From Bacteroidaceae bacterium (GTDB lineage Bacteria > Bacteroidota > Bacteroidia > Bacteroidales > Bacteroidaceae): a stretch of 64,000 bases of DNA. The stretch lies in NCBI GenBank assembly GCA_024401275.1, contig JAKSLJ010000001.1, forward strand, positions 124,001-188,000, in the 5' to 3' direction. A program made the position numbers and the translations under genes. A model generated the notes under the pieces. It saw nothing but the letters and a program-made list of their open reading frames with translations. It made no database searches and had not been told where the DNA came from. Positions 17,555 through 27,150 of the stretch are shown here, piece after piece. The first letter of the stretch is position 1. Every line of letters begins with the position of its first letter.

Positions 17555-20089
17555 TTAAAGGAGAATCTTTGTCTTTTTGCCGTTGTAGTCAATTGTAGTT
17601 TTGGTTTTGTCATTTGGCAAAAGGAAAACGAACCTACGCTTGCTCTCCATGCCTGGGAAAGAGCCTTGGCGTGGAAGAATGGTGAGTTCGCGCTTTGCAT
17701 CGTTCCACTTGAAAGTTATCGTAGAGTATTCGCCATTCTGGTAAGCGAGTGATGTGCCGTCATCTTCGTAGAGAGTGAACTCTGCGTCGGCTCCAGGGAA
17801 AACGCGAATGCCAAGAGTTTTGCTGTTCGCTACATCTGAGGTTGATTTTGTTTTCACTTCGTCGGTGATGTCCCAAGGAATGATAGAGCCGCCCTTTGCG
17901 TAGGCATGGATATCGTTGTCTATGCGATACCACTTTGCAGACTCTGGAAGATAAACCTTCTGATTGGTTACATCGTCACTTGTGGCAGGACAAACGAGGA
18001 TATTCTTGCCGAGCATGTACTCCGTAGTCTGCTGCATTGCCTTCTCGTCGTTAGGGAAATCGAATACGAGAGGACGCATCAATGTGCTACCTTCACGAGA
18101 GACGCGAGCTGCCTCGCTGTAGAGGTAAGAGATAAGATTGTAGCGCTTGCGGATTGCCTTGACGAAGGTGGTGTAGGTGTTATCAGAAGCTGATGCTTCT
18201 GACACAGGGGCTGATTGATAGCGCCAAGGTTCGGTCTGGCTCATATAGCCATGAACGCGCATCACAGGGAGATATACTGCATTCTGGATCCAACGGAGCA
18301 TACGCTTCTGATAACCAGGGTCGGTGTATTGGTTGCCCGGGCGGAAGAAACCGCCAGCATCGTATGTCCACCAAGGCACACCAGCAGCCATCTGTCCAAG
18401 ACCGCCAGCTATCTGACGTTCAAGAGTCTTGTAGTCGTTGCCTACATCGCCGCTCCAAGTAAGTACGCCGAATCGCTGAATGCCAGGAGAAGCAGAACGA
18501 GTCATGATCATTGGACGCTCGTTCGGGCGCTCCTTCAGAAGACCATTATATACAACATCGTTTACCGCAAATGGGAAGATGTTGCGGACAGCATTGCCCG
18601 AAAGCTTGCCCTTGTCAACCATGCGACCTGCGAGGTCATCGTTTTCCGGCTCTGTTGCATCCTGCCACCAAGCATCGATTCCAGTAGGCAGAATCTTCTC
18701 TTTGTATGAAGTCCAATAGGCATCGCCAGCTTCCTTAGAGAAGAAATCAATCCAGTCTGTATTCGGGATATAGTGCTTGTCGGCTTCCAACTGCTTGCCG
18801 AGTTTGCTGTTATGATCCACCTTTGCCCAAACAGAGAGCATGAGCTTGATGTCCATGTTGTGAAGCTTCTTAACCATACTCTTTGGGTTGGAATAGTTTA
18901 CTGGGTCAAACTCCATGGAGTTCCATCCTGTATTGCCCCACCACTGCCAGTCCTGGACAATCATGTCGATAGGGATGTTTCGTTTGCGGAATTCCTCGGC
19001 ATTCTGCACGACATCATCCTGCGAAACATAGCGCTCGCGGCAATGTACATAGCCTAGAGCCCAGCGTGGCAGCATAGGAACTTCGCCTGTGAGAGCGCGG
19101 TAAGAGGCTATGATTTCATCGGCAGAACCGCTGAAGACTGTGTAGTCAAGAGTTTGTGCAACTGGAGAAGAGAATGTAGTGCAATCTGCCTTTACCTTAT
19201 TATAATATAAAGAAGGCTTATCGTTTCTCTCACCACGAACAACGACCTTATGCTCACCCTTTGTCAATGTCGCCTTGAAAGCGGCTGTCGGTGGCAGCCA
19301 GATATTGTTTGCTTCGTAAAGAACCTTACCGTCAATTTCAACATAATGACGACGAGCCATGCTCTGACCAACATCCAAGAGAAGGGAATATTCGCCCGCC
19401 TCTTCTATGTTCAGCGTGCTGACAAACTGCTGATAGTGACGCTCCTCGCGCTTGTTGCCTGTGGTGCTTGTAGTATTCACCACAACAGTTTCGTCCGAAT
19501 CAGTCTCCTTCTCAAGCTTAAGGCTATTGGAAGCAGGATTGAAATCCGTCATACCGCAGTTGTTCCACAGAATGCCGTAGCCCTTGTTTGAGATAATCAT
19601 TGGCAGTGCAATCTGTGTGTTCACCTGAGTGAGTCGGCGTGTGAGACCTTTCACATTAAGGTTTCCGTCCTGAAACTGTCCTGTGCCAAACTGGTATTCG
19701 TCGGTAGGAGTCAGGAAAGTCTGCGAAACGCGATAGGCGTCATTGCCGTTGTCTTTAATCTTTGCAACAACTCGCCCTGCTGCCATTTCCGAAAGTAAGC
19801 AGTTTCCTTTTGCATCGTGGAAAGAAAGTTGGTCAATCGGATTATAGCGAGCTGTCAACTTCGTGTCCTTAGACACAGAAGCAACCTTCTTTATCGCCGC
19901 TTCCGTATAGAACGATGCTGGCTCCGGCTTATGACCGCGAGGCAGAAGTTGTACACGGATGGCATTTTGACAAAGTTGAGTTACTCGCAGCGTGTCGCCA
20001 TTGGCGATAACCCACGACTTGACGGCTGGTTTTGTTGCGAAACAGTTAGCTGCGACGCAGAGAAGAAGTATTAAAAGTTTATTTTTCAT
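17555..20089 (-). CDS. GH31 alpha-xylosidase-type enzyme with PA14-like insert
   Basis: The ATG at 20089 starts a good signal peptide (MKNKLLILLLCVAANCFA) and lies two bases after the CE15 stop; a longer GTG-started frame would run into that gene. The protein is 844 residues long. Residues about 205-300 form a PA14-like insert in the N-terminal beta domain ('EAGEYSLLLDVGQSMARRHYVEIDG'), as in Bacteroidota GH31 alpha-xylosidases that act on xyloglucan. The catalytic nucleophile is Asp477 in 'DAWWQDATEPENDD' and the acid/base is Asp548 in 'WSGDVG'. The arrangement suggests alpha-xylosidase activity, but the polysaccharide is not fixed by sequence: CE15 and GH43 neighbours point to glucurono(arabino)xylan. 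Confidence 0.88.
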   Translation of the reverse strand: MKNKLLILLLCVAANCFATKPAVKSWVIANGDTLRVTQLCQNAIRVQLLPRGHKPEPASFYTEAAIKKVASVSKDTKLTARYNPIDQLSFHDAKGNCLLSEMAAGRVVAKIKDNGNDAYRVSQTFLTPTDEYQFGTGQFQDGNLNVKGLTRRLTQVNTQIALPMIISNKGYGILWNNCGMTDFNPASNSLKLEKETDSDETVVVNTTSTTGNKREERHYQQFVSTLNIEEAGEYSLLLDVGQSMARRHYVEIDGKVLYEANNIWLPPTAAFKATLTKGEHKVVVRGERNDKPSLYYNKVKADCTTFSSPVAQTLDYTVFSGSADEIIASYRALTGEVPMLPRWALGYVHCRERYVSQDDVVQNAEEFRKRNIPIDMIVQDWQWWGNTGWNSMEFDPVNYSNPKSMVKKLHNMDIKLMLSVWAKVDHNSKLGKQLEADKHYIPNTDWIDFFSKEAGDAYWTSYKEKILPTGIDAWWQDATEPENDDLAGRMVDKGKLSGNAVRNIFPFAVNDVVYNGLLKERPNERPMIMTRSASPGIQRFGVLTWSGDVGNDYKTLERQIAGGLGQMAAGVPWWTYDAGGFFRPGNQYTDPGYQKRMLRWIQNAVYLPVMRVHGYMSQTEPWRYQSAPVSEASASDNTYTTFVKAIRKRYNLISYLYSEAARVSREGSTLMRPLVFDFPNDEKAMQQTTEYMLGKNILVCPATSDDVTNQKVYLPESAKWYRIDNDIHAYAKGGSIIPWDITDEVKTKSTSDVANSKTLGIRVFPGADAEFTLYEDDGTSLAYQNGEYSTITFKWNDAKRELTILPRQGSFPGMESKRRFVFLLPNDKTKTTIDYNGKKTKILL

Positions 20090-20091
20090 AA

Positions 20092-21300
20092 TTATTCGCT
20101 CCAAGGCATCCACTTTTTGTAATCAACATTCTTGAACATTTCTGCCTTCTGCACATTTGTGTTGGCAGACTTTCCGAGCAGGAAGCGGTCAACGAAAGCC
20201 TCCACTTCCGGATATTGCTCCTTAGGGAGCTGGCAGTGCATGTGACCTCCGACGATAGAGAATCCCATGCGGTCGGCAATGCCGAACTGCTCCCACACCT
20301 TGTGTGCTGCATGGCATGAAACATAGCCGCTTTCGTCGGCAAGCCATTCGTAGTCGGTATTGCCAAGAACAAGAAGTGCACGAGGGGCTACGAGAGCCGC
20401 AAGCTGATGGTGGTCTATAGGGAGTTTAGCCACATTCGTCTCAGAGAATTGGCGCATGTCCTCGATAAACCAAGAGTAGTTTGTGCGCGCAATTGTCTCA
20501 ACATTGCCGAGAGTTTCGCTTACTCGCCAAGAGTCAACGCCACCGCCACCAGGTTCCTGGGCAATGCAAAGTGCGATGCGCTCGTCGAGGGCAGCAGAGA
20601 AGAGAGCCATCTTTCCTGCGAAGCTACAGCCGGTAATCGCAATGTGCTTCATGTCAATGCGAGACTTTTCTCCCAAGATTTCAAGCGCATCAAGTATGCG
20701 GCTTACACCCCATGGCCATGCAGAATAAGAGCCGATGTAAGTCTTGTCAGGGTAAATCTTGTTGATAGGCTCCTGTCCGCGGCGCTGAGTGTGCGATGTA
20801 ACCTGTGAGAAATTATAGGATATGCGGGCGATATTGCGGTTTTCGAATATCTCCTTTGGCAGACTTCCTGTGCCACCGAAACCTATTCCAATCACAGCTG
20901 GGAACGGTCCGTCACCTTCCGGATAGTCTATCTTTGCACGCATACAAAGTATCTCATCGCCTACGCTGACGTTGATTTTCAGCGTGTCGTTCTTGATTTG
21001 AGCCCATACCTGATCCTTGCTTACCACTGGCTTTTCGCCAATCTCGTATTTCTGCAAGTAATGGATAATTTCCGCACGATGCTTCTCCCAGTCTTTGTAC
21101 TGTGAGCCGCGTGAACCGTCAGCAAAGAGGAATGGGTCAGGGAGAGTCTCAAGTCGTGGCAGTTCTGCGAAAGACTTTTCTGGGATGTTTACAACGTGTT
21201 TGTCCGCAGTATTCTCCTTTGAAAATACCAACGGAATCTGATTCTGTGCCACAACGGATGAAGACACAAGCAGTGAAAGGGCGATAAAGATGTTTCTCAT
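20092..21300 (-). CDS. CE15 family esterase (glucuronoyl methylesterase type)
   Basis: The ATG at 21300 starts a signal peptide (MRNIFIALSLLVSSSVVAQ); the protein is about 402 residues. The alpha/beta hydrolase fold of CE15 is recognised by 'AITGCSFAGKMALFSAALDERIAL', 'QEPGGGGVDSWRV', 'DHHQLAALVAPRALLVLGN' and 'MGFSIVGGHMHCQLP'. Ser226 (GCS) and His353 are the expected nucleophile and general base. CE15 enzymes cleave esters between 4-O-methylglucuronic acid of xylan and lignin alcohols. The usual 'GCSRxGK' is 'GCSFAGK' here, with Phe replacing the conserved Arg, so substrate preference may differ. It is the first gene of the operon, two bases before GH31. Confidence 0.85.
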   Translation of the reverse strand: MRNIFIALSLLVSSSVVAQNQIPLVFSKENTADKHVVNIPEKSFAELPRLETLPDPFLFADGSRGSQYKDWEKHRAEIIHYLQKYEIGEKPVVSKDQVWAQIKNDTLKINVSVGDEILCMRAKIDYPEGDGPFPAVIGIGFGGTGSLPKEIFENRNIARISYNFSQVTSHTQRRGQEPINKIYPDKTYIGSYSAWPWGVSRILDALEILGEKSRIDMKHIAITGCSFAGKMALFSAALDERIALCIAQEPGGGGVDSWRVSETLGNVETIARTNYSWFIEDMRQFSETNVAKLPIDHHQLAALVAPRALLVLGNTDYEWLADESGYVSCHAAHKVWEQFGIADRMGFSIVGGHMHCQLPKEQYPEVEAFVDRFLLGKSANTNVQKAEMFKNVDYKKWMPWSE

Positions 21301-21387
21301 AATGGCTATTTTTGTCATTTTTATTATAGTTTCAATAGGTAATTTTTAGGTTTATTAATTGTGATCTTTGGACTTTCATTATATTAT

Positions 21388-21548
21388 CCTTGGCGTTACA
21401 TTACATAATCCTTGGCGTTACATTTCGTAATCCTTGGCGTTTTGGTGTGATTTCTTATAAGAAAAGTTATCTTTTCTAGTAAGAAAATAAAATTTTTCTA
21501 GTAAGAAACTGCACCCATTTCTTATAAGAAAATTATATCTTTCCTAGG
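21388..21548. repeat. 22-bp phased repeat array 1
   Basis: Three CCTTGGCG units start at 21388, 21410 and 21432. They are followed by palindromes centred at 21457.5 (TTTCTTATAAGAAA), 21479.5 (TTTTCTAGTAAGAAAA), 21501.5, 21524.5 (TTTCTTATAAGAAA) and 21545.5 (CTTTCCTAGGGAAAG). All steps are 21-23 bases, including the switch from one unit type to the other. A weaker unit follows near 21568, and a CCTTGG is found in phase at 21630 at the end of the next gene. The array lies downstream of the symporter gene and upstream of the CE15 operon. Confidence 0.85.
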
Positions 21549-21624
21549 GAAAGACGGATGCTTTTGCTTGGAAAGGCAATTGCTTAGAGCGGGGAAAGCT
21601 GTTAACTTCGCAAAGGGAAGTGCT

Positions 21625-22584
21625 TTATTCCTTGGATTCTGAGTCAAATCTTCGGAAGATTCCCGCCATGATTGTGCCGCTGATACTGTGCCAGGCGCAG
21701 CTGATGGCGCAAGGCAGAAGTGCGAGCGGATTGGTAGCAAGGAAGAAGTTTGTGGCAAGATTCGTAGCCAATCCTGCGTTCTGCATTCCAACTTCAATGC
21801 TGAGAGTGCGCTGCTTTGCCGTATTGAACTTGAACAGGCGAGCCACGCAGAATCCGAGCAGATAGCCGAGGCTGTTATGGCAGAATACAGCCGCCATTGT
21901 GATGGCAAGGATGGTCAATCCCTCGCTTACCAGCCTATCGTGGACACTCGTAATCACGCCGCCTACGATACATGCAAGAGCAATAACGCTGAAAGCCGGC
22001 ATTACCGACTGGATTTTCGTGAAGTATTCTTTGCTGCCGAGCCATACATTCAGTGTGAAACCGATAAGGACAGGAATGAGTGTAACAATCAGTATGTTGA
22101 TGAACATGCCGAAAGCGTCCACATCAACGCTTTGTCCTGCAAGCAAGAGCACGAGCAAAGGAGTAACAATCGGAGCGAGTAGGGTAGAGATGGTCGTCAT
22201 GCCCACGCTGTAAGCTATGTCTCCCTTGCACAGATAACTCATGATATTGCTGGAAACGCCGCCTGGACAACAGCCTACGAGAATGATGCCAATGCTGATG
22301 TCGGTAGGCAGTGACAGTAACTTGCAGATGGAGAACGCAACAAGCGGCATTATGGAGTACTGAGCAATTGTGCCGAGAAGAAGGTCGAATGGCCTGCGCG
22401 CCAACGCCTTGAAATCGGCAGTCGAGAGTGTCAGTCCCATAGTCAGCATGATAAAGCCGAGAATGCTGGTCTGAACATATCCGCTGACCCAAGTGAAAGT
22501 CTGCGGAATGAAGAATGTGAATATGGCGGTTGCTACTACTATTATGGTAGCATGCTGCGATATTTTTGAAGCAAGTTGTCTCAT
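21625..22584 (-). CDS. Bile acid:sodium symporter (BASS) family transporter
   Basis: The ATG at 22584 is chosen (MRQLASKISQHATIIVV); an upstream in-frame TTG overlaps the promoter. The 319-residue protein has about 9-10 hydrophobic helices. The recognisable BASS motifs are 'LGFIMLTMGLTLSTADFKALARRP', 'LVGCCPGGVSSNIMSYL' (the Pro-Gly-Gly crossover helix) and 'SIEVGMQNAGLATNLATNFF' (second crossover). Members transport bile acids, pantoate or other organic anions with sodium; the substrate here is not evident. The gene ends beside the 22-bp array, and a divergent promoter region separates it from the lactate permease. It may or may not be co-transcribed with the CE15 operon 325 bases downstream. 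Confidence 0.9.
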   Translation of the reverse strand: MRQLASKISQHATIIVVATAIFTFFIPQTFTWVSGYVQTSILGFIMLTMGLTLSTADFKALARRPFDLLLGTIAQYSIMPLVAFSICKLLSLPTDISIGIILVGCCPGGVSSNIMSYLCKGDIAYSVGMTTISTLLAPIVTPLLVLLLAGQSVDVDAFGMFINILIVTLIPVLIGFTLNVWLGSKEYFTKIQSVMPAFSVIALACIVGGVITSVHDRLVSEGLTILAITMAAVFCHNSLGYLLGFCVARLFKFNTAKQRTLSIEVGMQNAGLATNLATNFFLATNPLALLPCAISCAWHSISGTIMAGIFRRFDSESKE

Positions 22585-22602
22585 GTAGCTGTTATTTGGC
22601 GG

Positions 22603-22634
22603 CAAAGTTAATAAAAAACTTCGTATATTTTCAA
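22603..22634 (-). promoter_or_regulatory. Promoter of the BASS transporter gene
   Basis: On the minus strand, TAACTTTG (22603-22610) matches TAnnTTTG. A TTG lies 21 bases further upstream (22632-22634), a slightly weak -33. The start codon is 19 bases downstream. Confidence 0.6.
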
Positions 22635-22785
22635 GTTATTTTATTTTTTGTGTTACTTTTATGTCAAAAGTGTAAATTGTTACAATTTTGGAAGTCATTT
22701 GAGGGGCTTTTTGGCTTGGAAAGTGCGGAAAATTGGTAAGAATTAAGGAAAAAAAAGGGTGTTGATGAAATTAATTGCCGTAAGA

Positions 22786-22817
22786 TTTGCAAACTTTTAA
22801 AAGAATTGATATATTTG
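22786..22817 (+). promoter_or_regulatory. Promoter of the lctP-lut operon
   Basis: TTTG at 22786-22789, a 20-base spacer and TATATTTG at 22810-22817 form a full Bacteroidota promoter. The start of the permease is 72 bases downstream. Confidence 0.75.
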
Positions 22818-22889
22818 CAGACGATTTGAAAAGCATTTAATAACAACTCGTATATTTACTAACCCCTTAAACAGAACTTAATAAACTCT

Positions 22890-24665
22890 ATGCCATCTTC
22901 TGTTCTCTCGCTTTTCGCTGCGGCTGCAGCTGGCAGTAGCATGTCAATCGGCTTTGCTGCTCTCTTGGCTTTCTTGCCTATTCTTCTGGCACTCGTTCTC
23001 ATGGCGGGCTTCCGCTGGCCTTCAACCAAGGCTATGCCATTGTCTTTCCTCGTAACTGCGGTCATTGCGCTGTTTGCATGGCAACTTCCTTTCATGCGTG
23101 TGGTAGCTCTCACGCTCGCAGGCTTCTGGGATGCTTTCGGAATCCTCATCATCGTGTTCGGTGCACTTCTCATCTACTACACTTTGCAGTCAAGCGGTGC
23201 TATGGAAACTATCCAGGCGGGTATGCAGAAGATTAGCCCTGACCGTCGTATTCAGGCCATCATCATCGGCTTCATGTTCTCTGCATTCATCGAAGGTGCA
23301 GCAGGCTTCGGCACACCGGCAGCTCTCGCAGCTCCACTGCTCCTCGGTCTCGGTTTTCCTCCTTTGTGTGCAGCCGTTATCTGCCTCTCTTTCAACTCTA
23401 TACCTGTAACATTCGGCGCCGTAGGTACTCCTACCATCAAGGGCTTCGGTTCTCTTGAAGAGCAGGCTATCCAGGCATTGAACGACATGAATCTTGCAGG
23501 TGTTGACGCTTCAATGGTTTACAAGCACATCGGCGAATATGTCACTCTCTGCCACCTCCCAATGCTCTTCGTTCTTCCTATCTTCATGATGGGCTTCATG
23601 ACTCGTTTCTATGGTAAGAACAAGTCTTGGAAGGAAGGCTTCGCTATCTGGAAGTACTGCCTCCTCGCATCTATCTGCTTCGGCATTCCTTTCTATACTT
23701 TGGCATGGCTCGCTGGTCCTGAGATTCCATCAATGATGGGTGGTATCATCGGACTTGGCGTTCTCGTATGGCTCACAAAGAAGGGCGTTTTCGTACCAAA
23801 GGATGTTTGGACTTTCGGCGACGCTGAGACTTGGGATTCAGATTGGTCTGGCGAAATCAAGGCTTCTGACGTTAAGGAGTTCAAGCAGCACATGAGTCAG
23901 GTTAAGGCTTGGATGCCTTACATCCTCTGCGGTCTTATCCTCGTTATCACTCGCGTTCCTGCTTTCGGTCTCAAGCCTATCATCAACGATCCAATGTTCA
24001 GCCTCGGCTTCACTAACATTCTTGGTGAGGAAGGTGTGAACTCAGCAATAGCAATTCTCAACCTCCCTGGAACTATTCCATTCATCCTCGTTGCCATCAT
24101 CACCATCTTCTATCACGGCATGATGAAGGACGACGAAATCGGTTCTAACAAGGTGAAGACAGCTTGGGGTACAGCCATCGGTAAGATGAAGAACCCAACA
24201 ATCGCTATGCTCGCTGCCGTTGCTCTCGTTTCAATCTTCAAGGGCTCTGCTGCTTCTGAGGTTGTCATCGGCGACGCTGCCGGCACTTCAATGCCAATGG
24301 CTATGGCTAAGCTCATGTCTTCTGCACTTGCTCCTGTATGGCCAATGGTTATCTCTTACATCGGAGGTCTCGGCTCGTTCATCACAGGTTCTAACACAGT
24401 ATCAGACATGCTCTTCGCTAACTTCCAGTGGGATGCAGCTACAGCACTCAACTATACTCCTAACCAGCACTTCGTAGCCGTTGCTGCTCAGGGTGCCGGT
24501 GGTGCTATGGGTAACATGATTTGTATCCACAACATCGTAAGTGCTTGCGCCGTTCTTGGTCTTATTGGTCGCGAAGGACAGATTCTCCGCAAGACTTGGA
24601 TTCCTTTCGTGCTCTACGGATTGCTCACTGGAATCATGGTGTTTATCCTTCTTTCTGTTGTGTAA
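22890..24665 (+). CDS. lctP: L-lactate permease (LctP family)
   Basis: The protein has 591 residues and about 13-15 membrane segments. Recognisable LctP motifs are '[30 protein letters not shown]', '[13 protein letters not shown]' and, near the C-terminus, '[20 protein letters not shown]', '[20 protein letters not shown]' and '[17 protein letters not shown]'. LctP carries out proton-coupled uptake of lactate (and glycolate) across the inner membrane. Being first in a cluster with lutA-lutB-lutC it supplies the substrate for lactate oxidation. A strong promoter precedes it. Codon use is biased as in highly expressed genes. Confidence 0.95.
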   Translation: MPSSVLSLFAAAAAGSSMSIGFAALLAFLPILLALVLMAGFRWPSTKAMPLSFLVTAVIALFAWQLPFMRVVALTLAGFWDAFGILIIVFGALLIYYTLQSSGAMETIQAGMQKISPDRRIQAIIIGFMFSAFIEGAAGFGTPAALAAPLLLGLGFPPLCAAVICLSFNSIPVTFGAVGTPTIKGFGSLEEQAIQALNDMNLAGVDASMVYKHIGEYVTLCHLPMLFVLPIFMMGFMTRFYGKNKSWKEGFAIWKYCLLASICFGIPFYTLAWLAGPEIPSMMGGIIGLGVLVWLTKKGVFVPKDVWTFGDAETWDSDWSGEIKASDVKEFKQHMSQVKAWMPYILCGLILVITRVPAFGLKPIINDPMFSLGFTNILGEEGVNSAIAILNLPGTIPFILVAIITIFYHGMMKDDEIGSNKVKTAWGTAIGKMKNPTIAMLAAVALVSIFKGSAASEVVIGDAAGTSMPMAMAKLMSSALAPVWPMVISYIGGLGSFITGSNTVSDMLFANFQWDAATALNYTPNQHFVAVAAQGAGGAMGNMICIHNIVSACAVLGLIGREGQILRKTWIPFVLYGLLTGIMVFILLSVV

Positions 24666-24708
24666 GCCTCTCCCCCCTTACCCCCTCCCCGATTATGGGG
24701 AGGGGGAG
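24666..24708. repeat. C-rich palindromic repeat after lctP (left half of an inverted pair)
   Basis: The repeat begins right at the stop codon of lctP. The inner palindrome is CCCCCTCCCC-GATTAT-GGGGAGGGGG. Its inverted near-copy is at 24805-24845, 96 bases away, so the spacer RNA could fold into one long hairpin. Confidence 0.85.
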
Positions 24709-24804
24709 TAATTACATTTACTAACTGAGACTACATATAATATAAATATAATAGAAGGCAATTAATCAAATATAGTATTAACACCTCTCCTACAAATCAT
24801 ATTC

Positions 24805-24845
24805 CTCCCCCTCCCCATAATCGGGGAGGGGGTCGGGGGGAGAGG
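24805..24845. repeat. C-rich palindromic repeat before lutA (right half of the pair)
   Basis: This is a near-perfect inverted copy of 24666-24708, differing by about two bases. It ends 17 bases before the lutA start codon. Confidence 0.85.
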
Positions 24846-24862
24846 CTTATTAAGTAATTATC

Positions 24863-25594
24863 ATGAAAATCGGACTTTTCGTACCTTGCTATGTTGACGC
24901 TCTCTATCCTGAGGTCGGCGTGGCAACCTACAAGCTCTTGACATCATTAGGTTTGGATGTTGAATATCCAGAGAAGCAGACTTGCTGCGGACAGCCTATG
25001 GGTAACGCCGGCTTCCAGCATAAGGCAGACAAGTTGGTCAAGAACTATGATGAGTTGTTTGCTAAATATGACTATGTTGTTGCTCCTTCTGCAAGTTGCG
25101 CCGCATACGTTCGTTTCTTCCATCCAAACATCGTGAACCACGAGTGTGAGGCTGCAAAAAAGACTATGGATCTCGTTGAGTTCCTCCACGACGTTGTGAA
25201 GCCTACTTCTCTCAAGGCAAAGTTCCCTCATGTAGTGAGCTTGCACAACAGCTGCCACGGTGTTCGCGAACTCGGACTCTCTTCTCCAAGTGAGCGCAAC
25301 GTGCCACGCTTCAACAAGATCAAGGATCTCCTTCAGCTCGTAGAAGGCATCACAGTGAAGGAGCCTGAGCGTGTTGATGAATGCTGCGGTTTCGGCGGTA
25401 TGTTTGCCATCGAGGAGCCAGATGTTTCTGCTCGTATGGGACGCGACAAGATTGCTCGCCACCAGGCTACAGGTGCAGAATACATCACTGGTCCAGACTC
25501 TTCTTGCCTCATGCACATGCAGGGATTGGCAAAGAAGGACGGCACTCCAATCAAGTTCATCCATGTGGCACAGATCCTCGCCGCAGGACTCTGA
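24863..25594 (+). CDS. lutA: Lactate utilization protein A, Fe-S (CCG-domain) subunit
   Basis: The 243-residue protein is of normal length for LutA/YkgE. It has two CCG-type cysteine motifs, CCGQPMGNAGF (41-51) and 'DECCGFGGMFAIEEPDVSARMG' (from 172), separated by about 130 residues, which bind an Fe-S cluster related to heterodisulfide reductase. LutA, LutB and LutC together oxidise L-lactate to pyruvate. The gene lies between two C-rich repeat-filled spacers and is read in the direction of lctP. Confidence 0.95.
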   Translation: MKIGLFVPCYVDALYPEVGVATYKLLTSLGLDVEYPEKQTCCGQPMGNAGFQHKADKLVKNYDELFAKYDYVVAPSASCAAYVRFFHPNIVNHECEAAKKTMDLVEFLHDVVKPTSLKAKFPHVVSLHNSCHGVRELGLSSPSERNVPRFNKIKDLLQLVEGITVKEPERVDECCGFGGMFAIEEPDVSARMGRDKIARHQATGAEYITGPDSSCLMHMQGLAKKDGTPIKFIHVAQILAAGL

Positions 25595-25724
25595 CCCCCC
25601 ATCCCCCCAAGGGGGAGTTCTTAATTGATTTCTACGCAAATTCTAATATAGTTTAATACTAACTAAAAAAATCCCTAATCCTCAAGACAATTTAAAATTC
25701 CCCTTCGGGGGTTAGGGGGCTTTT
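25593..25724. repeat. Inverted C-rich repeat pair filling the lutA-lutB spacer
   Basis: The left repeat (25593-25622) has GACCCCCCATCCCCCC then AAGGGGGAG, and overlaps the lutA stop codon. The right repeat (25695-25724) is its degenerate inverse (CCCCTTCGGGGG then TAGGGGGC). Between them lies an AT-rich spacer with TTAATACTAA. The layout and several spacer words match the pair at 27739-27874. Confidence 0.8.
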
Positions 25725-25731
25725 CTTTAAT

Positions 25732-27150
25732 ATGAGCACAATACATGCAAAGAAAGCCGAAGCCTTCCTTGAGAATGCAGAGAAGGTTACACGCCATGAC
25801 CAAACATTCTGGTCAGTACGTGCCAAGCGCGATGTTCTTGCCTACGAACTTGAAGAGTGGGAACAGCTTCGCGAATCGGCAAGTCAGATAAAGAAACATA
25901 CTGTTACTCACCTCGCTGACTATCTTGAGGAGTTCGAACGCAACGCTACCAAGAACGGTGCTATCGTTCACTGGGCAAAGGATGCTGACGAATACAACAA
26001 GATTGTCCAGGAAATCCTTGACAAGCATAATGTGAAGAAGGTCGTTAAGGGTAAGTCTATGCTTACTGAGGAATGCCATCTCAACGAGAACCTCATCAAG
26101 AGAGGCATCGATGTTGTAGAGACCGACCTCGGCGAGCGCATCCTTCAGCTTATGGAACTTCCACCAAGCCACATCATCATGCCTGCTATCCACATCACTC
26201 GTGAGCAGGTTAAGGAATGCTTTGGCGAGAAGGGAATCCTTGAGAAGAACGGTGCCCAGGGTGCAAAGTCTATGGGTTTTGACGACAAGACAGAACTTGA
26301 ATCAAAGGCAGATCCTACATATCTTACTCGTTGCGCACGCTATCACCTCCGCGACAACTTCATGACTGCTGAGTGCGGTATGACTGGTGCAAACTTCGGC
26401 GTTGCTTCAACTGGCGAAATCGTTGTTTGTACTAACGAGGGTAATGCTGACATGAGTACTTCTATGCCTAAGCTCCACATCGCTTCAATCGGTCTTGAGA
26501 AGGTTATTCCTAACTACGATGCTATGGGCGTATTCCAGCGTCTTCTTGCTCGTCACGGAACAGGTCAGGCTACTACCGTTTACACTTCTCACTTCAAGAA
26601 GCCACGTCCAGACGGCGAGTTCCACATCATCCTCGTTGACAATGGTCGAAGCAACATCCTCTCTAACCCAGACCACTGGCAGTCGCTCAAGTGTATGCGC
26701 TGCGGTGCTTGTATGAACACTTGCCCTGTTTACCGTCGTTCTATGGGATATTCTTACACTTACTTCATCCCAGGACCTATCGGTATCAACCTCGGTATGC
26801 TTCACGATAAGGACAACAACTACCACAACTGCTCAGCATGTTCACTCTGTTGCTCTTGCGACAATGTTTGTCCGGTGAAGGTTGACCTCTCAACACAGAT
26901 CTACAAGTGGCGTCAGGAACTCGACGACATGAACCATGCAGACCCTCTCAAGAAGGCTATGTCTCAGGGTATGAAGGTCATGTTCGAGCATCCGGGACTC
27001 TATACTACGGCTCTTGGCATGGCTCCAATGGCAAACCACTTGCCTTCGTTCATTACAGGTATCAAGCTCAACGCATGGTGCAAGCATCACACTATGCCTG
27101 AGTTCAAGCAATCGTTCCACTCACTTTGGAAGAAAGGAAAAGTAAAATGA
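25732..27150 (+). CDS. lutB: Lactate utilization protein B (LUD domain plus ferredoxin-type Fe-S centres)
   Basis: The 472-residue protein has an N-terminal LUD domain and two 4Fe-4S cysteine motifs, 'CMRCGACMNTCPVYRR' near residue 320 and 'CSACSLCCSCDNVCPVKVD' near 365, as in LutB/YkgF. It accepts electrons in the L-lactate dehydrogenase complex. The C-terminal 'HPGLYTTALGMAPMANHLPSF' segment is also typical. The stop overlaps the lutC start (ATGA), so lutB and lutC are translationally coupled. Confidence 0.95.
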   Translation: MSTIHAKKAEAFLENAEKVTRHDQTFWSVRAKRDVLAYELEEWEQLRESASQIKKHTVTHLADYLEEFERNATKNGAIVHWAKDADEYNKIVQEILDKHNVKKVVKGKSMLTEECHLNENLIKRGIDVVETDLGERILQLMELPPSHIIMPAIHITREQVKECFGEKGILEKNGAQGAKSMGFDDKTELESKADPTYLTRCARYHLRDNFMTAECGMTGANFGVASTGEIVVCTNEGNADMSTSMPKLHIASIGLEKVIPNYDAMGVFQRLLARHGTGQATTVYTSHFKKPRPDGEFHIILVDNGRSNILSNPDHWQSLKCMRCGACMNTCPVYRRSMGYSYTYFIPGPIGINLGMLHDKDNNYHNCSACSLCCSCDNVCPVKVDLSTQIYKWRQELDDMNHADPLKKAMSQGMKVMFEHPGLYTTALGMAPMANHLPSFITGIKLNAWCKHHTMPEFKQSFHSLWKKGKVK

